Source of the DNA: Candidatus Saccharimonadota bacterium
GTDB taxonomy: Bacteria > Patescibacteriota > Saccharimonadia > Saccharimonadales > Saccharimonadaceae
DNA length: 64,000 nt
Reading direction: 5' to 3'
Assembly (NCBI GenBank): GCA_017510705.1
Contig: JAFWMO010000007.1
Location: forward strand, 1-64,000
Positions 40,030-49,246 of the stretch are shown in pieces. The notes under the pieces are model-generated. The model made no database searches, was not told the DNA's origin, and was given only the letters and a program-made list of their open reading frames with translations. A program made the position numbers and the translations under genes. Every line of letters starts with the position of its first letter. Positions within the stretch are counted from its first letter, which is position 1.

Positions 40030-40076
40030 GCGTAGTATGATATCATAAACATAAGTTTAATAAAAAGGTGGGCAAA

Positions 40077-40661
40077 ATGGACCAAAATCAACCAGTAGAC
40101 AATGATCTACAAAAAGCTATAGACGACATTACTCAAACTACAAATATCGACCCTGTTTTTTCAGACCCAGTAGCAGCACCATCTTCTGTTCCAGAAGGTG
40201 ACACTGGCGAACTCGGTGAGCCTGTTGGCCCATTCCCAGAGCCAAAAGTAGAAATCGAGCCAACTCCTACTGCCCCAGAAATGGCACCACTCACCGAACT
40301 CCAAGTTCCTGATCTAATGGCCTCCATCCCTGCACCAGAACCAGCCGCTCCAGCACCAGAACCAGCCGCTCCAGCTCCAGAGCCAATTGTTCCACCGCTA
40401 GACACAGCCCCAGCTGCACCTGTTGCAGAAAATCTCAATATGCACCAAGTCAAAGAAGCCGCTCTCCGCGACCTCGTTCCACTTCTAGATCGTGTTAATA
40501 TGGATGCCACCCAGCGTTTCAATATCTATCGTGACATCTTTGAAAATCTCAAAGATTACACCGTATTAGAGCCTGCTTACAAAGCCGCCAAGGAAATCCC
40601 AGATGAAACCAAACGCGCTGAAGCCCTTCTCTACCTCGTCGAATCTATTGACAAAATGTAA
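40077..40661 (+). CDS. Pro/Ala-rich protein with C-terminal helical domain
   Basis: 194 aa from ATG 40077; the GTG nine bases earlier lies in the AAGGTGGG ribosome site. Residues ~20-125 are acidic and proline-rich, with three near-identical PAPEPAA units around ~88-106. Residues ~125-194 are helical (DLVPLLDRVNMDATQRFNIYRDIFENLKDYTVLEPAYKAAKEI). Not recognised. The repeats are also a candidate site of length variation by slippage. Ends at a bidirectional terminator shared with groEL. Confidence 0.65.
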   Translation: MDQNQPVDNDLQKAIDDITQTTNIDPVFSDPVAAPSSVPEGDTGELGEPVGPFPEPKVEIEPTPTAPEMAPLTELQVPDLMASIPAPEPAAPAPEPAAPAPEPIVPPLDTAPAAPVAENLNMHQVKEAALRDLVPLLDRVNMDATQRFNIYRDIFENLKDYTVLEPAYKAAKEIPDETKRAEALLYLVESIDKM

Positions 40662-40668
40662 GAGCACA

Positions 40669-40700
40669 AAAAAAATAGCCCCGAAAAGGGGCTATTTTTT
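40669..40700. terminator. Bidirectional terminator between the P/A-rich gene and groEL
   Basis: AAAAAATAGCCCC-GAAAA-GGGGCTATTTTTT is symmetric, with A- and T-runs serving both converging genes. The right end touches the groEL stop. Confidence 0.85.
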
Positions 40701-42312
40701 AATACATCTCAGGCATATTGCCAGCTGGTTTCTCCTCTGGTATTTCGCAGATTAGTGCGCCCATTGTAATCGCCGTTGCCGCAATCGAAGTAGCATTCTT
40801 TACCGCTTCCTTCGTAACTTTAGCAGGGTCAATCACACCGGCTTTCTTTAAGTCTACCAAACCTTTTTCTGGTGTCATTACATTTACGCCATACCCTAGT
40901 TTCGTAGACTTCTCTACTTCAGAAAGTAGCGCCTGTGCATTTAATCCAGCATTTTCTACGATATGAACAAATGGAGCCTTGAGCGCATTCTTCACGATCC
41001 TAGTTCCATCATCTGTACCAGTAAGTTTTGCGGCTAGATTTACGAGCGTCACGCCACCGCCGACCACAATTCCTTCAGCAAGTGCTGCCTTAGTTGCAGC
41101 CACTGCATCATCCACGCGGAATTTCTTTTCCTCAATTTCAGTTTCAGTAGCACCGCCAACTTTAATCACAGCTACCTTACCGCAAAGTGCTGCAGCGCGT
41201 TTTTCAAATTCACCACGTTCATAATCGGTTTTAGCCATTGCAGCTTGTGCATTGATTAGCTCAATACGTGCCTTCACTGCAGTATTAGAACCAGCGCCCT
41301 TAATAATCGTAGTCTCATCCTTAGTGGCGATTACCTTGTTTGCCGAGCCAAGCACTTCCATACCCACTTCTTCCAGCTTCAAACCTTTATCAGCCGTTAC
41401 TACTGTGGCGTTAGTAAGAATTGCAATGTCTTCCATAATTTCTTTACGACGATCACCAAAGGATGGAGCCTTAAGCACTAACGAATTAAATACACCCTTT
41501 AATTTATTTAGGACTAGCAAAGACAATGCTTCGCCACTTACTTCTTCTGCTACAATTACCAAATCTTTCTTCCCGGCCTGTGCACATTTTTCCAGAAGTG
41601 GCAAAATATCATTTGCTGCCGAAATCTTTTTATCTGTTACAAGAATCAAAGGCTTTTCAAAAATCGCTTCCTGGCGATTAACATCCGTTACAAAGAATGG
41701 TGATGCATAACCCTTGTCATAGCTAAAGCCCTCTACAATCTCGTCTTCCATTTCAAGCCCTTGGCCTGGCTCCACCGTTACTACACCATCTTTGCCAATC
41801 TTTGAAATTACTGATGCAATTAACTTACCAATCTCAGTATCACCTGCAGAAATAGAAGCCACTTCTGCTACCTTCTTATCATCTCCATCAATCTTCTCTG
41901 CTTCGTTATCAATTTCTTTTACAATCGTAGCACCAGCTTTTTCAATCCCACGGCGTAGTTCCATTGGATTTACGCCAGCCGCAATCAATTTGTTGGCCTC
42001 ATTCAATATATTATATGTGAGCACCGTTACAGTAGTCGTGCCATCACCAGCTACTTTGTTAAGCTTTTGTGCAGCAGTTTTAATGAGTTTTGCGCCTACC
42101 GCTTCACCAAGCTTATCATCTTTATTGTCAAGCTCCACTGCCTCAGCCACCGTCACGCCATCATGTGTAATCACTGGCGCGCCGTATTCTTTTTCAATAA
42201 TTACGTTTTTGCCCTTTGGACCAAAAGTTACTTTCACCGCATCATAAAGTTGTTTTGCGCCCGAAAGCACCTTTTTTCTTGCTTCTGCTTCGTAATAAAT
42301 CTTCTTTGCCAT
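40699..42312 (-). CDS. groEL: 60-kDa chaperonin GroEL without GGM tail
   Basis: 537 aa. ATPase motif GDGTTT (~85-90), the catalytic Asp of DDAVAATKAALAEGIVVGGG (~395), and the apical-domain segment VEPGQGLEMEDEIVEGFSYDKGYASPFFV are present. The C-terminus is PAGNMPEMY, so the Gly-Gly-Met repeat that lines the cavity in most GroELs is reduced to a single Met-Pro-Glu-Met end. Folds proteins with GroES, whose gene is 9 bp upstream in one operon. AAGGAGG precedes the ATG. Confidence 0.95.
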   Translation of the reverse strand: MAKKIYYEAEARKKVLSGAKQLYDAVKVTFGPKGKNVIIEKEYGAPVITHDGVTVAEAVELDNKDDKLGEAVGAKLIKTAAQKLNKVAGDGTTTVTVLTYNILNEANKLIAAGVNPMELRRGIEKAGATIVKEIDNEAEKIDGDDKKVAEVASISAGDTEIGKLIASVISKIGKDGVVTVEPGQGLEMEDEIVEGFSYDKGYASPFFVTDVNRQEAIFEKPLILVTDKKISAANDILPLLEKCAQAGKKDLVIVAEEVSGEALSLLVLNKLKGVFNSLVLKAPSFGDRRKEIMEDIAILTNATVVTADKGLKLEEVGMEVLGSANKVIATKDETTIIKGAGSNTAVKARIELINAQAAMAKTDYERGEFEKRAAALCGKVAVIKVGGATETEIEEKKFRVDDAVAATKAALAEGIVVGGGVTLVNLAAKLTGTDDGTRIVKNALKAPFVHIVENAGLNAQALLSEVEKSTKLGYGVNVMTPEKGLVDLKKAGVIDPAKVTKEAVKNATSIAATAITMGALICEIPEEKPAGNMPEMY

Positions 42313-42321
42313 TTTGCCTCC

Positions 42322-42576
42322 TTACATTGTCGCGAGGACATCTTCCTCTTTTAAGATAATATAGTCTGTACCGTCCACCTTTAGATCGGTCGTAGAATAT
42401 TCTTTGTAAACAATCTTGTCGCCCTTCTTTACGGCTTTTACGTCTGGGCCTACAGATTCTACTACAGCATACGCCGGTTTTTCTTTTGCCTCACCAAGCA
42501 AAATCCCGGAAGCAGTTTTTTCTAGTGGTTTTTCTATTTTTGCCACAATTTTGTCAAAAAGTGGTTTCAAAGTCAT
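42322..42576 (-). CDS. groES: 10-kDa co-chaperonin GroES
   Basis: 84 aa, slightly short for the family (~95). The N-terminal LKPLFDKIVAKI and the C-terminal VDGTDYIILKEEDVLATM are standard; the mobile loop region is ASGILLGEAKEKPA. It caps GroEL. Ribosome site AAAGGAG. First gene of groESL, under the CIRCE operator at 42617-42643. Confidence 0.95.
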   Translation of the reverse strand: MTLKPLFDKIVAKIEKPLEKTASGILLGEAKEKPAYAVVESVGPDVKAVKKGDKIVYKEYSTTDLKVDGTDYIILKEEDVLATM

Positions 42577-42601
42577 AATATTAACTCCTTTTCTGCATCT
42601 A

Positions 42602-42610
42602 ATTATAGCA
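42602..42610 (-). promoter_or_regulatory. Extended -10 promoter of groESL
   Basis: TGCTATAAT on the minus strand preceded by TTTTTG. The -35 position falls within the CIRCE element. Confidence 0.65.
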
Positions 42611-42616
42611 CAAAAA

Positions 42617-42643
42617 TTAGCACTTACAATACCAGAGTGCTAA
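42617..42643. promoter_or_regulatory. CIRCE operator of groESL (HrcA site)
   Basis: TTAGCACTT-N9-GAGTGCTAA, one mismatch from the consensus, with the canonical 9-nt spacer. It lies where the -35 of the groES promoter would be and abuts the stop of the TetR gene. Confidence 0.9.
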
Positions 42644-43213
42644 TTATTCACTTATCGGCATCAGCCTCTCTCGCATTGTTGTCGTAAGATACATAATATC
42701 AGTCAGCAGCTTTTTTACTTTCGCCTCATCAAAATCTTCCACCACCCATCTTTTTATTAATTCCATTACCTCCCCCATATAGACTATATAAATCTTATCA
42801 GAATTTTTTGGCAACCTCTCAGTCATCTCTATCTTTCCCCTCAAAACTTTCAACATTTCCGTCAATACTTCGCAATCTTTACCCTTCGCTAACACCATAA
42901 ACTCTTTTTTATGCCGGATCATAAAATATATCATATATTCATACAAAGTCTGAACTCGCACATTTTTCTTCACCAAAATCCTCGCCACACCTCTCTTAAA
43001 ATTCCTCAGAATATATTCTCTATAATCTGGCACAATTTCTCTCACTGCCCTGTGGTGGTGATATACAGTAGATCTCGCCACGCCAGCTTTTTCCGCCATT
43101 TTCCCAATTCCAATATAAATATCTTCCTCAAAAAACACTTTAAGTATCGCTTCTTCTGTTCTTCTAAATCGCCTATTCCTTAACTTTTTCTCAGTAATAC
43201 CATGCCCACTCAT
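42644..43213 (-). CDS. TetR/AcrR-family transcriptional regulator
   Basis: 189 aa. The N-terminal ~15-65 has the TetR helix-turn-helix (AILKVFFEEDIYIGIGKMAEKAGVARSTVYHHHRAVREI) with the characteristic S-T-V/L-Y-x-H/Y. The C-terminal domain is unique and helical with no obvious ligand. It is transcribed toward the groES CIRCE and ends immediately before it; a terminator between them is not seen, so some readthrough into groESL is possible. Regulated genes unknown. TAAAAT 7 nt before the ATG. Confidence 0.8.
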   Translation of the reverse strand: MSGHGITEKKLRNRRFRRTEEAILKVFFEEDIYIGIGKMAEKAGVARSTVYHHHRAVREIVPDYREYILRNFKRGVARILVKKNVRVQTLYEYMIYFMIRHKKEFMVLAKGKDCEVLTEMLKVLRGKIEMTERLPKNSDKIYIVYMGEVMELIKRWVVEDFDEAKVKKLLTDIMYLTTTMRERLMPISE

Positions 43214-43223
43214 TATTTCTATT

Positions 43224-43796
43224 TTACACTATAATCGCCATGCTCTGGTATACCGTAATCTCTTTTGATTTATCTTTTGCCCACTCATCTACAGCTTTTC
43301 TCACACCCGGAAGCGCTAAGTTATTATAATCATGCACAATTATCACTCCTTTGTTAGCCATTTTGCTTTCTACTAATTTCAAAGAGTCTCTAATTGATTC
43401 ATAAAAATCTCCATCCAAAAATGCAAACGCAATTCTCTCTGGCAAATCTTCTGTCGTAAGTTCGTTAAACCAAGCTTTCTTTATTACCGGCACTGGCAAA
43501 TTCGCGCGCAGGAACCTTTCTTTCACTTCCCGTTTTGTTACGCATAGTTCTCCACCCTTAAATTCTTTCCCTATAGTAGATTCGTCTTTATTGCTTTTCT
43601 CTGGCAACCCTTCAAAAGAATCATAAATAAATAATTTCTTTTCTGTGTCTTTTAAAATCTCTGCAAGAAGCAGCGACGTATCACCCTTGTAACATCCCAA
43701 CTCTACAAAATCTCCCCCACACTCCAAGCACCCCCGCGCAATCTCCAGAATCTTATCCGTTTCCTCTCCGGAAACTTGATCATTCTTCCACGACAT
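43224..43796 (-). CDS. TylF/MycF-like O-methyltransferase family protein
   Basis: 190 aa Rossmann-fold SAM methyltransferase. Motif I is FVELGCYKGDTSLLLAE (~32-48), then LFIYDSFEGLPEKSNKDE (~57-74) and the metal-site region AFLDGDFYESIRDSL with VIIVHDYNN, as in macrocin O-methyltransferase relatives that modify sugars. Its ATG directly follows the uvrA stop (TAAATG), so translation is coupled, though function is probably unrelated to repair. A sugar substrate would fit the glycan locus 3 kb away; inferred. Confidence 0.75.
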   Translation of the reverse strand: MSWKNDQVSGEETDKILEIARGCLECGGDFVELGCYKGDTSLLLAEILKDTEKKLFIYDSFEGLPEKSNKDESTIGKEFKGGELCVTKREVKERFLRANLPVPVIKKAWFNELTTEDLPERIAFAFLDGDFYESIRDSLKLVESKMANKGVIIVHDYNNLALPGVRKAVDEWAKDKSKEITVYQSMAIIV

Positions 43797-46673
43797 TTAC
43801 AGCACTTGCCTCAAATATTCCCCAGTTGGTGTCTTGGCGGACTTTGCCAAATCTTCCGGTGTACCCTCAGCACAAATCTCACCACCCTTTAATCCACCTT
43901 CTGGCCCCATATCTATCACCCAGTCCGCAGATTTTATTACATGCAAGTTATGCTCAATAATAATCATTGAATTCCCACCATCTACGAGCTTGTTTAGAAT
44001 TGCAAGCAGTCTCTTTACGTCATCCGTATGAAGCCCAGTAGTTGGCTCATCAAGAATATACAAAGTTTTGCCCGTAGACCTACGCGCTAACTCCGTAGCC
44101 AATTTTATTCTCTGCGCCTCACCACCAGAAAATGTCGTAGCCGGCTGTCCAAGTCTAATGTATCCCAGCCCCACTTCTTGTATCGTCCTTAATTTCGGTG
44201 CAATCGACGGAATATTTTTAAAGAATTCCACTGCCTCATCAATCGTCATATCTAAAACTTCCGAAATATCTTTACCTTTGTATTTAATCTCGAGTGCTTC
44301 ATTATTATAACGTTTACCATGGCAAGCTGGACAAGTTACATACACGTCTGGTAGAAAATGCATTTCAATCTTATTTACACCATCACCCTGGCAATGTTCA
44401 CACCTACCACCTTTTACATTGAATGAAAATCTTCCTGCTTTATATCCACGCACCTCCGCCTCTGGCTGCTGCGCAAACAGTTCACGAATTTGATTAAACA
44501 CACCAGTATAAGTAGCCGGGTTAGATCTAGGTGTCCTACCAATTGGCGACTGGTCTATCACAATCACCTTGTTGATATTTTCGATTCCATCAATTCTCTC
44601 GTGTGTGCCAGCCACCGTCTGTGCACGGTGAAGCCTTGCCAGAAGTTCATTAGCAAGAATTGAGTTTACCAAAGTAGATTTGCCAGAACCACTTACTCCA
44701 GACACTACCGTCATCACACCAAGTGGAAAATGCGCATCAATGTTTTTGAGATTATTTTCACGTGCACCCACCACTACCAACTCGTGACCTTTGCGAACTT
44801 TGCGACGTTTCTTCGGCGTAGGAATAGAAAGTTCGCCCGATAGATATTTGCCCGTTATAGAATTTGGATTCTTACAAATCTCTTCTGGAGTGCCTGCTGC
44901 CACGAGCTTGCCACCTAGTGCACCAGCACCCGGGCCAATATCAATAATATAGTCCGATGCTCTCATCGTGTCTTCATCGTGCTCCACTACGAGTACAGTG
45001 TTTTTTAAATCACGCAGGTGTTTAAGCGTTGCGATAAGTTTGTCGTTGTCGCGTTGGTGTAGGCCAATGGATGGCTCATCCAGTACGTATAACACGCCCT
45101 GAAGCCCAGATCCAATTTGTGTGGCTAGCCTAATCCTCTGCGCCTCACCACCGGAAAGCGTATTAGCTGCTCGCCCTAGTTCCAAGTATCCTAGCCCCAC
45201 ATCCTGCATAAATTTCACCCGTTCGCGAATTTCTTTTAAAATCGGTTTTGCAATTAACTCTTCAGATTCTGTAAACCCAAGATCCTGGTTTAATACTTCA
45301 AGCGTTGCATCCACATCCAAATTGCAAATATCCACAATATTAAGATCATGTACCGTCACCGCCAAAACCGCTGGCTTCAATCTCGCCCCATGGCAAGCCT
45401 GGCATTCATGCACACGCATAAATCTTTCAATATCATGCTTCATGAATTCCGAAATCTTTGGATCGTTATAGCGGCGTTCAAGTGTAGGAATCACACCCTC
45501 ATAAGTCGTCTCGTATTTAGTGCCATCCGCAAACCTGCCAGACCCCGTAATTTTCATTTCATATTTTTCGTCACCCGTACCATACAATATAATATGCTGT
45601 GCCTCATCAGACAATTCGCCAATTGGCACGTGAAGTGAGAAATTATGTCTCAACCCAACTTGCGCTAATCTTTTCAGCCACCAAGAATCTTGTTGCACCC
45701 TATTAAATGGCCTAATCCCACCTTCGGCAATTGTCAGATTTTTATTAAACACTAGCCCTGGATCCACTTCCATTCTAGAACCAAGCCCAGTACATTCCGG
45801 ACAAGCCCCTTCAGGAGCGTTAAATGAAAACAGCCTAGGCGTTAGTTCTGGGATTAATTCTTCTGGATGATCCGGACAAGCATACCTTTGCGAATAAGTT
45901 AATACCTCGGTGTTTTCTGCACCGATTTTCTTTTCTCCCACCGCCGTAGAAGTATCATTAATTTTTAGAATTTTAATAATCCCTTGCCCAAGATCCAAAG
46001 CCTGCTCGATTGAACCACTAATACGCGTGTGAAGCTCTGGATTCAGCACAAATCTATCCACTACAATTTCTATATCGTGGCGCTCATTTTTATTTAGTTC
46101 TGGAAATTCATCTAGTGCATAAATAATTCCATCCACACGGACTCTAGAAAACCCCTTTGCTGAATATTGCTCTGGGATATGTAAAAACTCACCTTTTTTT
46201 GCAGACACAATCGGCGCAAGTAGCATTAGTTTAGAGCCCAGCTGCAATTTCATCACTTCATTTACAATATCATCCACCGTACGACGGCTTACTTCTTTAT
46301 GGCAAATCGGACAATGTGGCACACCCACACGTGCAAAAAGTAGACGCAAATAATCATATACTTCAGTCACCGTAGCCACCGTAGAACGCGGATTTCTAGA
46401 AGTAGATTTTTGGTCTATTGAAATCGCCGGCGAAAGTCCCGTGATAGAATCCACATCTGGCTTGTCCATAATACCAAGGAACATTCTGGCATAAGAAGAC
46501 AGCGATTCCACGTATCGCCTCTGTCCTTCGGCGTAAATCGTATCAAAAGCAAGACTAGACTTACCAGATCCAGAAAGCCCCGTAATAATCACCAGCTTAT
46601 CACGCGGAATATCCACGTCTAGATCTTTTAGGTTATTTTGCCTCGCCCCACGAACTCTAATAAAATCTTCCAT
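43797..46673 (-). CDS. uvrA: Excinuclease ABC subunit A
   Basis: 958 aa from ATG 46673; an in-frame GTG upstream would lie before the -10 box. Two ABC modules each with Walker A (GLSGSGKSSLAF near residue 31; GVSGSGKSTL in the second half), LSGGEAQR and FSGGEAQR signatures, and Walker B YVLDEPSIGLH / YILDEPTTGLH. The zinc-finger cysteines are present (CPDHPEEL...CPECTGLG, CEHCQGDG...CPACHGKR). It recognises bulky DNA damage with UvrB, which is not in the window. TGATATAAT box 10 nt before the ATG. Confidence 0.95.
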   Translation of the reverse strand: MEDFIRVRGARQNNLKDLDVDIPRDKLVIITGLSGSGKSSLAFDTIYAEGQRRYVESLSSYARMFLGIMDKPDVDSITGLSPAISIDQKSTSRNPRSTVATVTEVYDYLRLLFARVGVPHCPICHKEVSRRTVDDIVNEVMKLQLGSKLMLLAPIVSAKKGEFLHIPEQYSAKGFSRVRVDGIIYALDEFPELNKNERHDIEIVVDRFVLNPELHTRISGSIEQALDLGQGIIKILKINDTSTAVGEKKIGAENTEVLTYSQRYACPDHPEELIPELTPRLFSFNAPEGACPECTGLGSRMEVDPGLVFNKNLTIAEGGIRPFNRVQQDSWWLKRLAQVGLRHNFSLHVPIGELSDEAQHIILYGTGDEKYEMKITGSGRFADGTKYETTYEGVIPTLERRYNDPKISEFMKHDIERFMRVHECQACHGARLKPAVLAVTVHDLNIVDICNLDVDATLEVLNQDLGFTESEELIAKPILKEIRERVKFMQDVGLGYLELGRAANTLSGGEAQRIRLATQIGSGLQGVLYVLDEPSIGLHQRDNDKLIATLKHLRDLKNTVLVVEHDEDTMRASDYIIDIGPGAGALGGKLVAAGTPEEICKNPNSITGKYLSGELSIPTPKKRRKVRKGHELVVVGARENNLKNIDAHFPLGVMTVVSGVSGSGKSTLVNSILANELLARLHRAQTVAGTHERIDGIENINKVIVIDQSPIGRTPRSNPATYTGVFNQIRELFAQQPEAEVRGYKAGRFSFNVKGGRCEHCQGDGVNKIEMHFLPDVYVTCPACHGKRYNNEALEIKYKGKDISEVLDMTIDEAVEFFKNIPSIAPKLRTIQEVGLGYIRLGQPATTFSGGEAQRIKLATELARRSTGKTLYILDEPTTGLHTDDVKRLLAILNKLVDGGNSMIIIEHNLHVIKSADWVIDMGPEGGLKGGEICAEGTPEDLAKSAKTPTGEYLRQVL

Positions 46674-46683
46674 AAACGCGTAT

Positions 46684-46689
46684 ATTATA
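46684..46689 (-). promoter_or_regulatory. -10 box of uvrA (short leader)
   Basis: TGATATAAT on the minus strand ends 10 nt before the ATG at 46673. No LexA-type palindrome was seen. Confidence 0.5.
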
Positions 46690-46716
46690 TCAAAAAACAC
46701 AAGTTTTGTCCAGATG

Positions 46717-48132
46717 CTAGTGGCGTAAAAAGCGTCGCCTAGGAGGATTTTTGATCAACGCATCTATCTCGCTATAATCTCTTTTCCAAAATTCCCCGCT
46801 CACACTAAGTTTTACACTCGCGCCCTCTGGTATTATTATATTTGGATTACTGACGTTAAATATTACACTGCCATCATTAATCGTCGCGTCAATCGGTTCG
46901 TACTCTACTTTCTTTCCATCAACCAGAATCTCTAAATTTTTCAAAATACAATACACCCCGTGCGCAGGATCAAACCTAAGTCTACAAATATTTTTTATTT
47001 TAGATAAATCATATTCAACATAAAACCTATGAGAACTATTCACGTAAACATTTTTGCTAATTGCAAGCTCTGGTTTAAATCCATCTCCGGTATCATAGTG
47101 GACTATAGTAGTTAAAGTATTTGTGGTATCCTGCACGCCAAATATATCAATACTGCCAGACAATTCTATAAAATCTTTATGAGAAAAGCCATACAACTTT
47201 TCTATTTCTTCTCTTTCCTTTGGATTTTGCAACATATCCCAAACCAATTTAAGTCCATAAATCCGACAAGGTCTGATATCTTTCATATCAATGAGTATTC
47301 TGCCAAAAACATATTTAAAATTATTTTTGCCAGTTTTATTTAAAAACTTCCTTGCAGTTGGAAAAATCTTCACAAAATCCTCTTCTTTATATGAAAGCGT
47401 TTCCAGATAGCAATCAAGCAAAGCAAGTCTCTCAAAATTTAATCTCAAAATATTATCTAGCCTATCTCCACTGGTGTTCATCTCATTCTTGCGCACTCTA
47501 AACAAAGTTAATTTTTCTTGAAGTACATAAATATTATCATGCAGACAAAGCTTTATCCACCTATATTCATCTGGCAAAGCCGCACAACCATATGCATATA
47601 AATTATATTTCTTTTGCGCATCTACGCGCATCATCATACTAGGATGGCAAAGCACATTCCCATCATAGAAAAACTGTCTCAACCATTCTAGTCTTGTACG
47701 ATTTTTTTGTTCAAAAACGCCAAAATACCTATGACTCTCATCATCAAAATCATTACCGTCCTCATTTATTGGCTTCACTAAAGTAAAACACGCTGCATAT
47801 TCCAAATTTTTGTCCAAAAACTTTACCTGCTTTTCTAGTTTTGTTTTATCCCACTTATCATCACAATGCGCCATTGCAAAATATTCGCCTCTTAACATGT
47901 CAATAATTTCTGGCCTTACCACCACACCAAGATTTTTCTCATTCCTTATTGTAATAATACGTGGGTCTTTATATCTCTTTATTACCTCCCAACTATTATC
48001 ACTCGAATGATCATCCACAATTATTAATTCAAAATCCGAAAAAGTCTGGCTCAAAATACTTTCTATACTCTCGCCGATAAAATCAGCATGATTATATGAA
48101 GACAAGATAATACTAACTTTTGGTTTATTCAT
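46717..48132 (-). CDS. Family 2 glycosyltransferase with C-terminal beta domain
   Basis: 471 aa from ATG 48132; a longer frame overlaps the upstream gene without a start signal. Residues ~4-110 are the GT-A fold (VSIILSSYNHADFIGESIESILSQTFSDFELIIVDDHSSD, with the metal-binding AHCDDKWD). Residues ~340-471 are a beta-sandwich-like extension (LSGSIDIFGVQDTTNTLTTIVHYD...VKLSVSG), which could bind acceptor carbohydrate. Cytoplasmic, transferring a nucleotide-sugar to a glycan. Its ATG overlaps the stop of the DegT gene by 8 bp. Confidence 0.85.
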   Translation of the reverse strand: MNKPKVSIILSSYNHADFIGESIESILSQTFSDFELIIVDDHSSDNSWEVIKRYKDPRIITIRNEKNLGVVVRPEIIDMLRGEYFAMAHCDDKWDKTKLEKQVKFLDKNLEYAACFTLVKPINEDGNDFDDESHRYFGVFEQKNRTRLEWLRQFFYDGNVLCHPSMMMRVDAQKKYNLYAYGCAALPDEYRWIKLCLHDNIYVLQEKLTLFRVRKNEMNTSGDRLDNILRLNFERLALLDCYLETLSYKEEDFVKIFPTARKFLNKTGKNNFKYVFGRILIDMKDIRPCRIYGLKLVWDMLQNPKEREEIEKLYGFSHKDFIELSGSIDIFGVQDTTNTLTTIVHYDTGDGFKPELAISKNVYVNSSHRFYVEYDLSKIKNICRLRFDPAHGVYCILKNLEILVDGKKVEYEPIDATINDGSVIFNVSNPNIIIPEGASVKLSVSGEFWKRDYSEIDALIKNPPRRRFLRH

Positions 48133-49246
48133 TTTTAAAATTCTCCAATAAATCACAAACTTCATTAAGTTCATCCATTGCCATACCATTAAACAGTGGC
48201 AAACACAAAACTTTCTTGCTCACTTCTTTTGCAACCGAAAGCGCTACGCCCTCAAACTCTTTTTTGTAGCAACCAAGTTCAGTCACAATCGGATAAAAAT
48301 ATTTTCTAGCATAAATACCATTTTCTAGTAAATAATCATAAAGTTCATCCCTAGTCTTGCCATATTTCTCATCCACCAAAATTGGAAAATATGAATAATT
48401 ATATTCATAATCATCATACACCTTTTCTGGCTCAAAAAATCCAATTCCTTCAACCCCACTCAACCTTTGACGATACAAATCCGTAAGCCATTTGCGCTCT
48501 TCAATCGCTTTCTTAATAATCGATAAATTCGCAAGCCCCATCGCCGCCTGGAATTCGTTCATCTTGGCATTACCACCAACATATTCCGTAATCTCTGGCC
48601 CTTCAATACCAAAATTCTTATAGGCATCAAAAACTCGTGTCAATTTTTCATCTTGGTACACAAGAGCACCACCTTCAATTGTGTTAAAAACTTTTGTAGC
48701 ATGAAAACTAATCATCGAAACGTCGCCAAAGTCCGCCAAAGCCTTGCCTTTATATTTCACGCCAAAAGCATGAGCAGCATCGTAAATTACTTTCAAATTA
48801 TGTCGCTTTGCAATCTCCTCAATCTTTTCTACGTTACACCTATATCCATAAACATGTACTGGCATAATCGCCGTCGTATTTGGTGTAATCAATTCCTCAA
48901 TCTTATCCTCATCAATCGTAAAATCTGTCGATTTGATATCACAAAACACTGGCTTGATTCCATTCAACGTCAGCGCGTGCGTTGTAGATACGAAAGTGAA
49001 TGGTGTAGTTATCACTTCACCTTTTATATTCAAGGCCTTTAGCGCAATATCCAGTGCTGAATGACCATTTACCATTAAAGTAAGATTACGAACTCCCAAA
49101 TACTCTTTCAACCTTTCCCTAAGCTCATTATGGAGCGGCCCATTATTTGCAATATACCCACTTTCATATATTTTATCTAAATATTTTTCAAATTCGCTCT
49201 TCAAGGGTAAGAGCGGTTTTGTCACCGGTATCCTATAATTAGCCAT
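48125..49246 (-). CDS. DegT/DnrJ/EryC1 sugar aminotransferase
   Basis: 373 aa PLP enzyme that aminates nucleotide-keto-sugars. Start ATG 49246 (GGAG upstream), rather than the TTG four codons earlier. The PLP lysine lies in SFHATKVFNTIEGGAL (~185-200, the S-x-H-x-x-K motif), the cofactor pocket D-x-A-H-A in VIYDAAHAFGVKYKG, and the N-terminal NGHSALDIALKAL is the substrate-binding helix. It shows that an amino sugar is part of the glycan made here. Gene overlaps both neighbours. Confidence 0.9.
   Translation of the reverse strand: MANYRIPVTKPLLPLKSEFEKYLDKIYESGYIANNGPLHNELRERLKEYLGVRNLTLMVNGHSALDIALKALNIKGEVITTPFTFVSTTHALTLNGIKPVFCDIKSTDFTIDEDKIEELITPNTTAIMPVHVYGYRCNVEKIEEIAKRHNLKVIYDAAHAFGVKYKGKALADFGDVSMISFHATKVFNTIEGGALVYQDEKLTRVFDAYKNFGIEGPEITEYVGGNAKMNEFQAAMGLANLSIIKKAIEERKWLTDLYRQRLSGVEGIGFFEPEKVYDDYEYNYSYFPILVDEKYGKTRDELYDYLLENGIYARKYFYPIVTELGCYKKEFEGVALSVAKEVSKKVLCLPLFNGMAMDELNEVCDLLENFKNE

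Noticed and set aside
41252-42247. Long antisense frames opposite groEL
   Set aside because: They are shadows caused by groEL codon bias; groEL itself is full length with all motifs.
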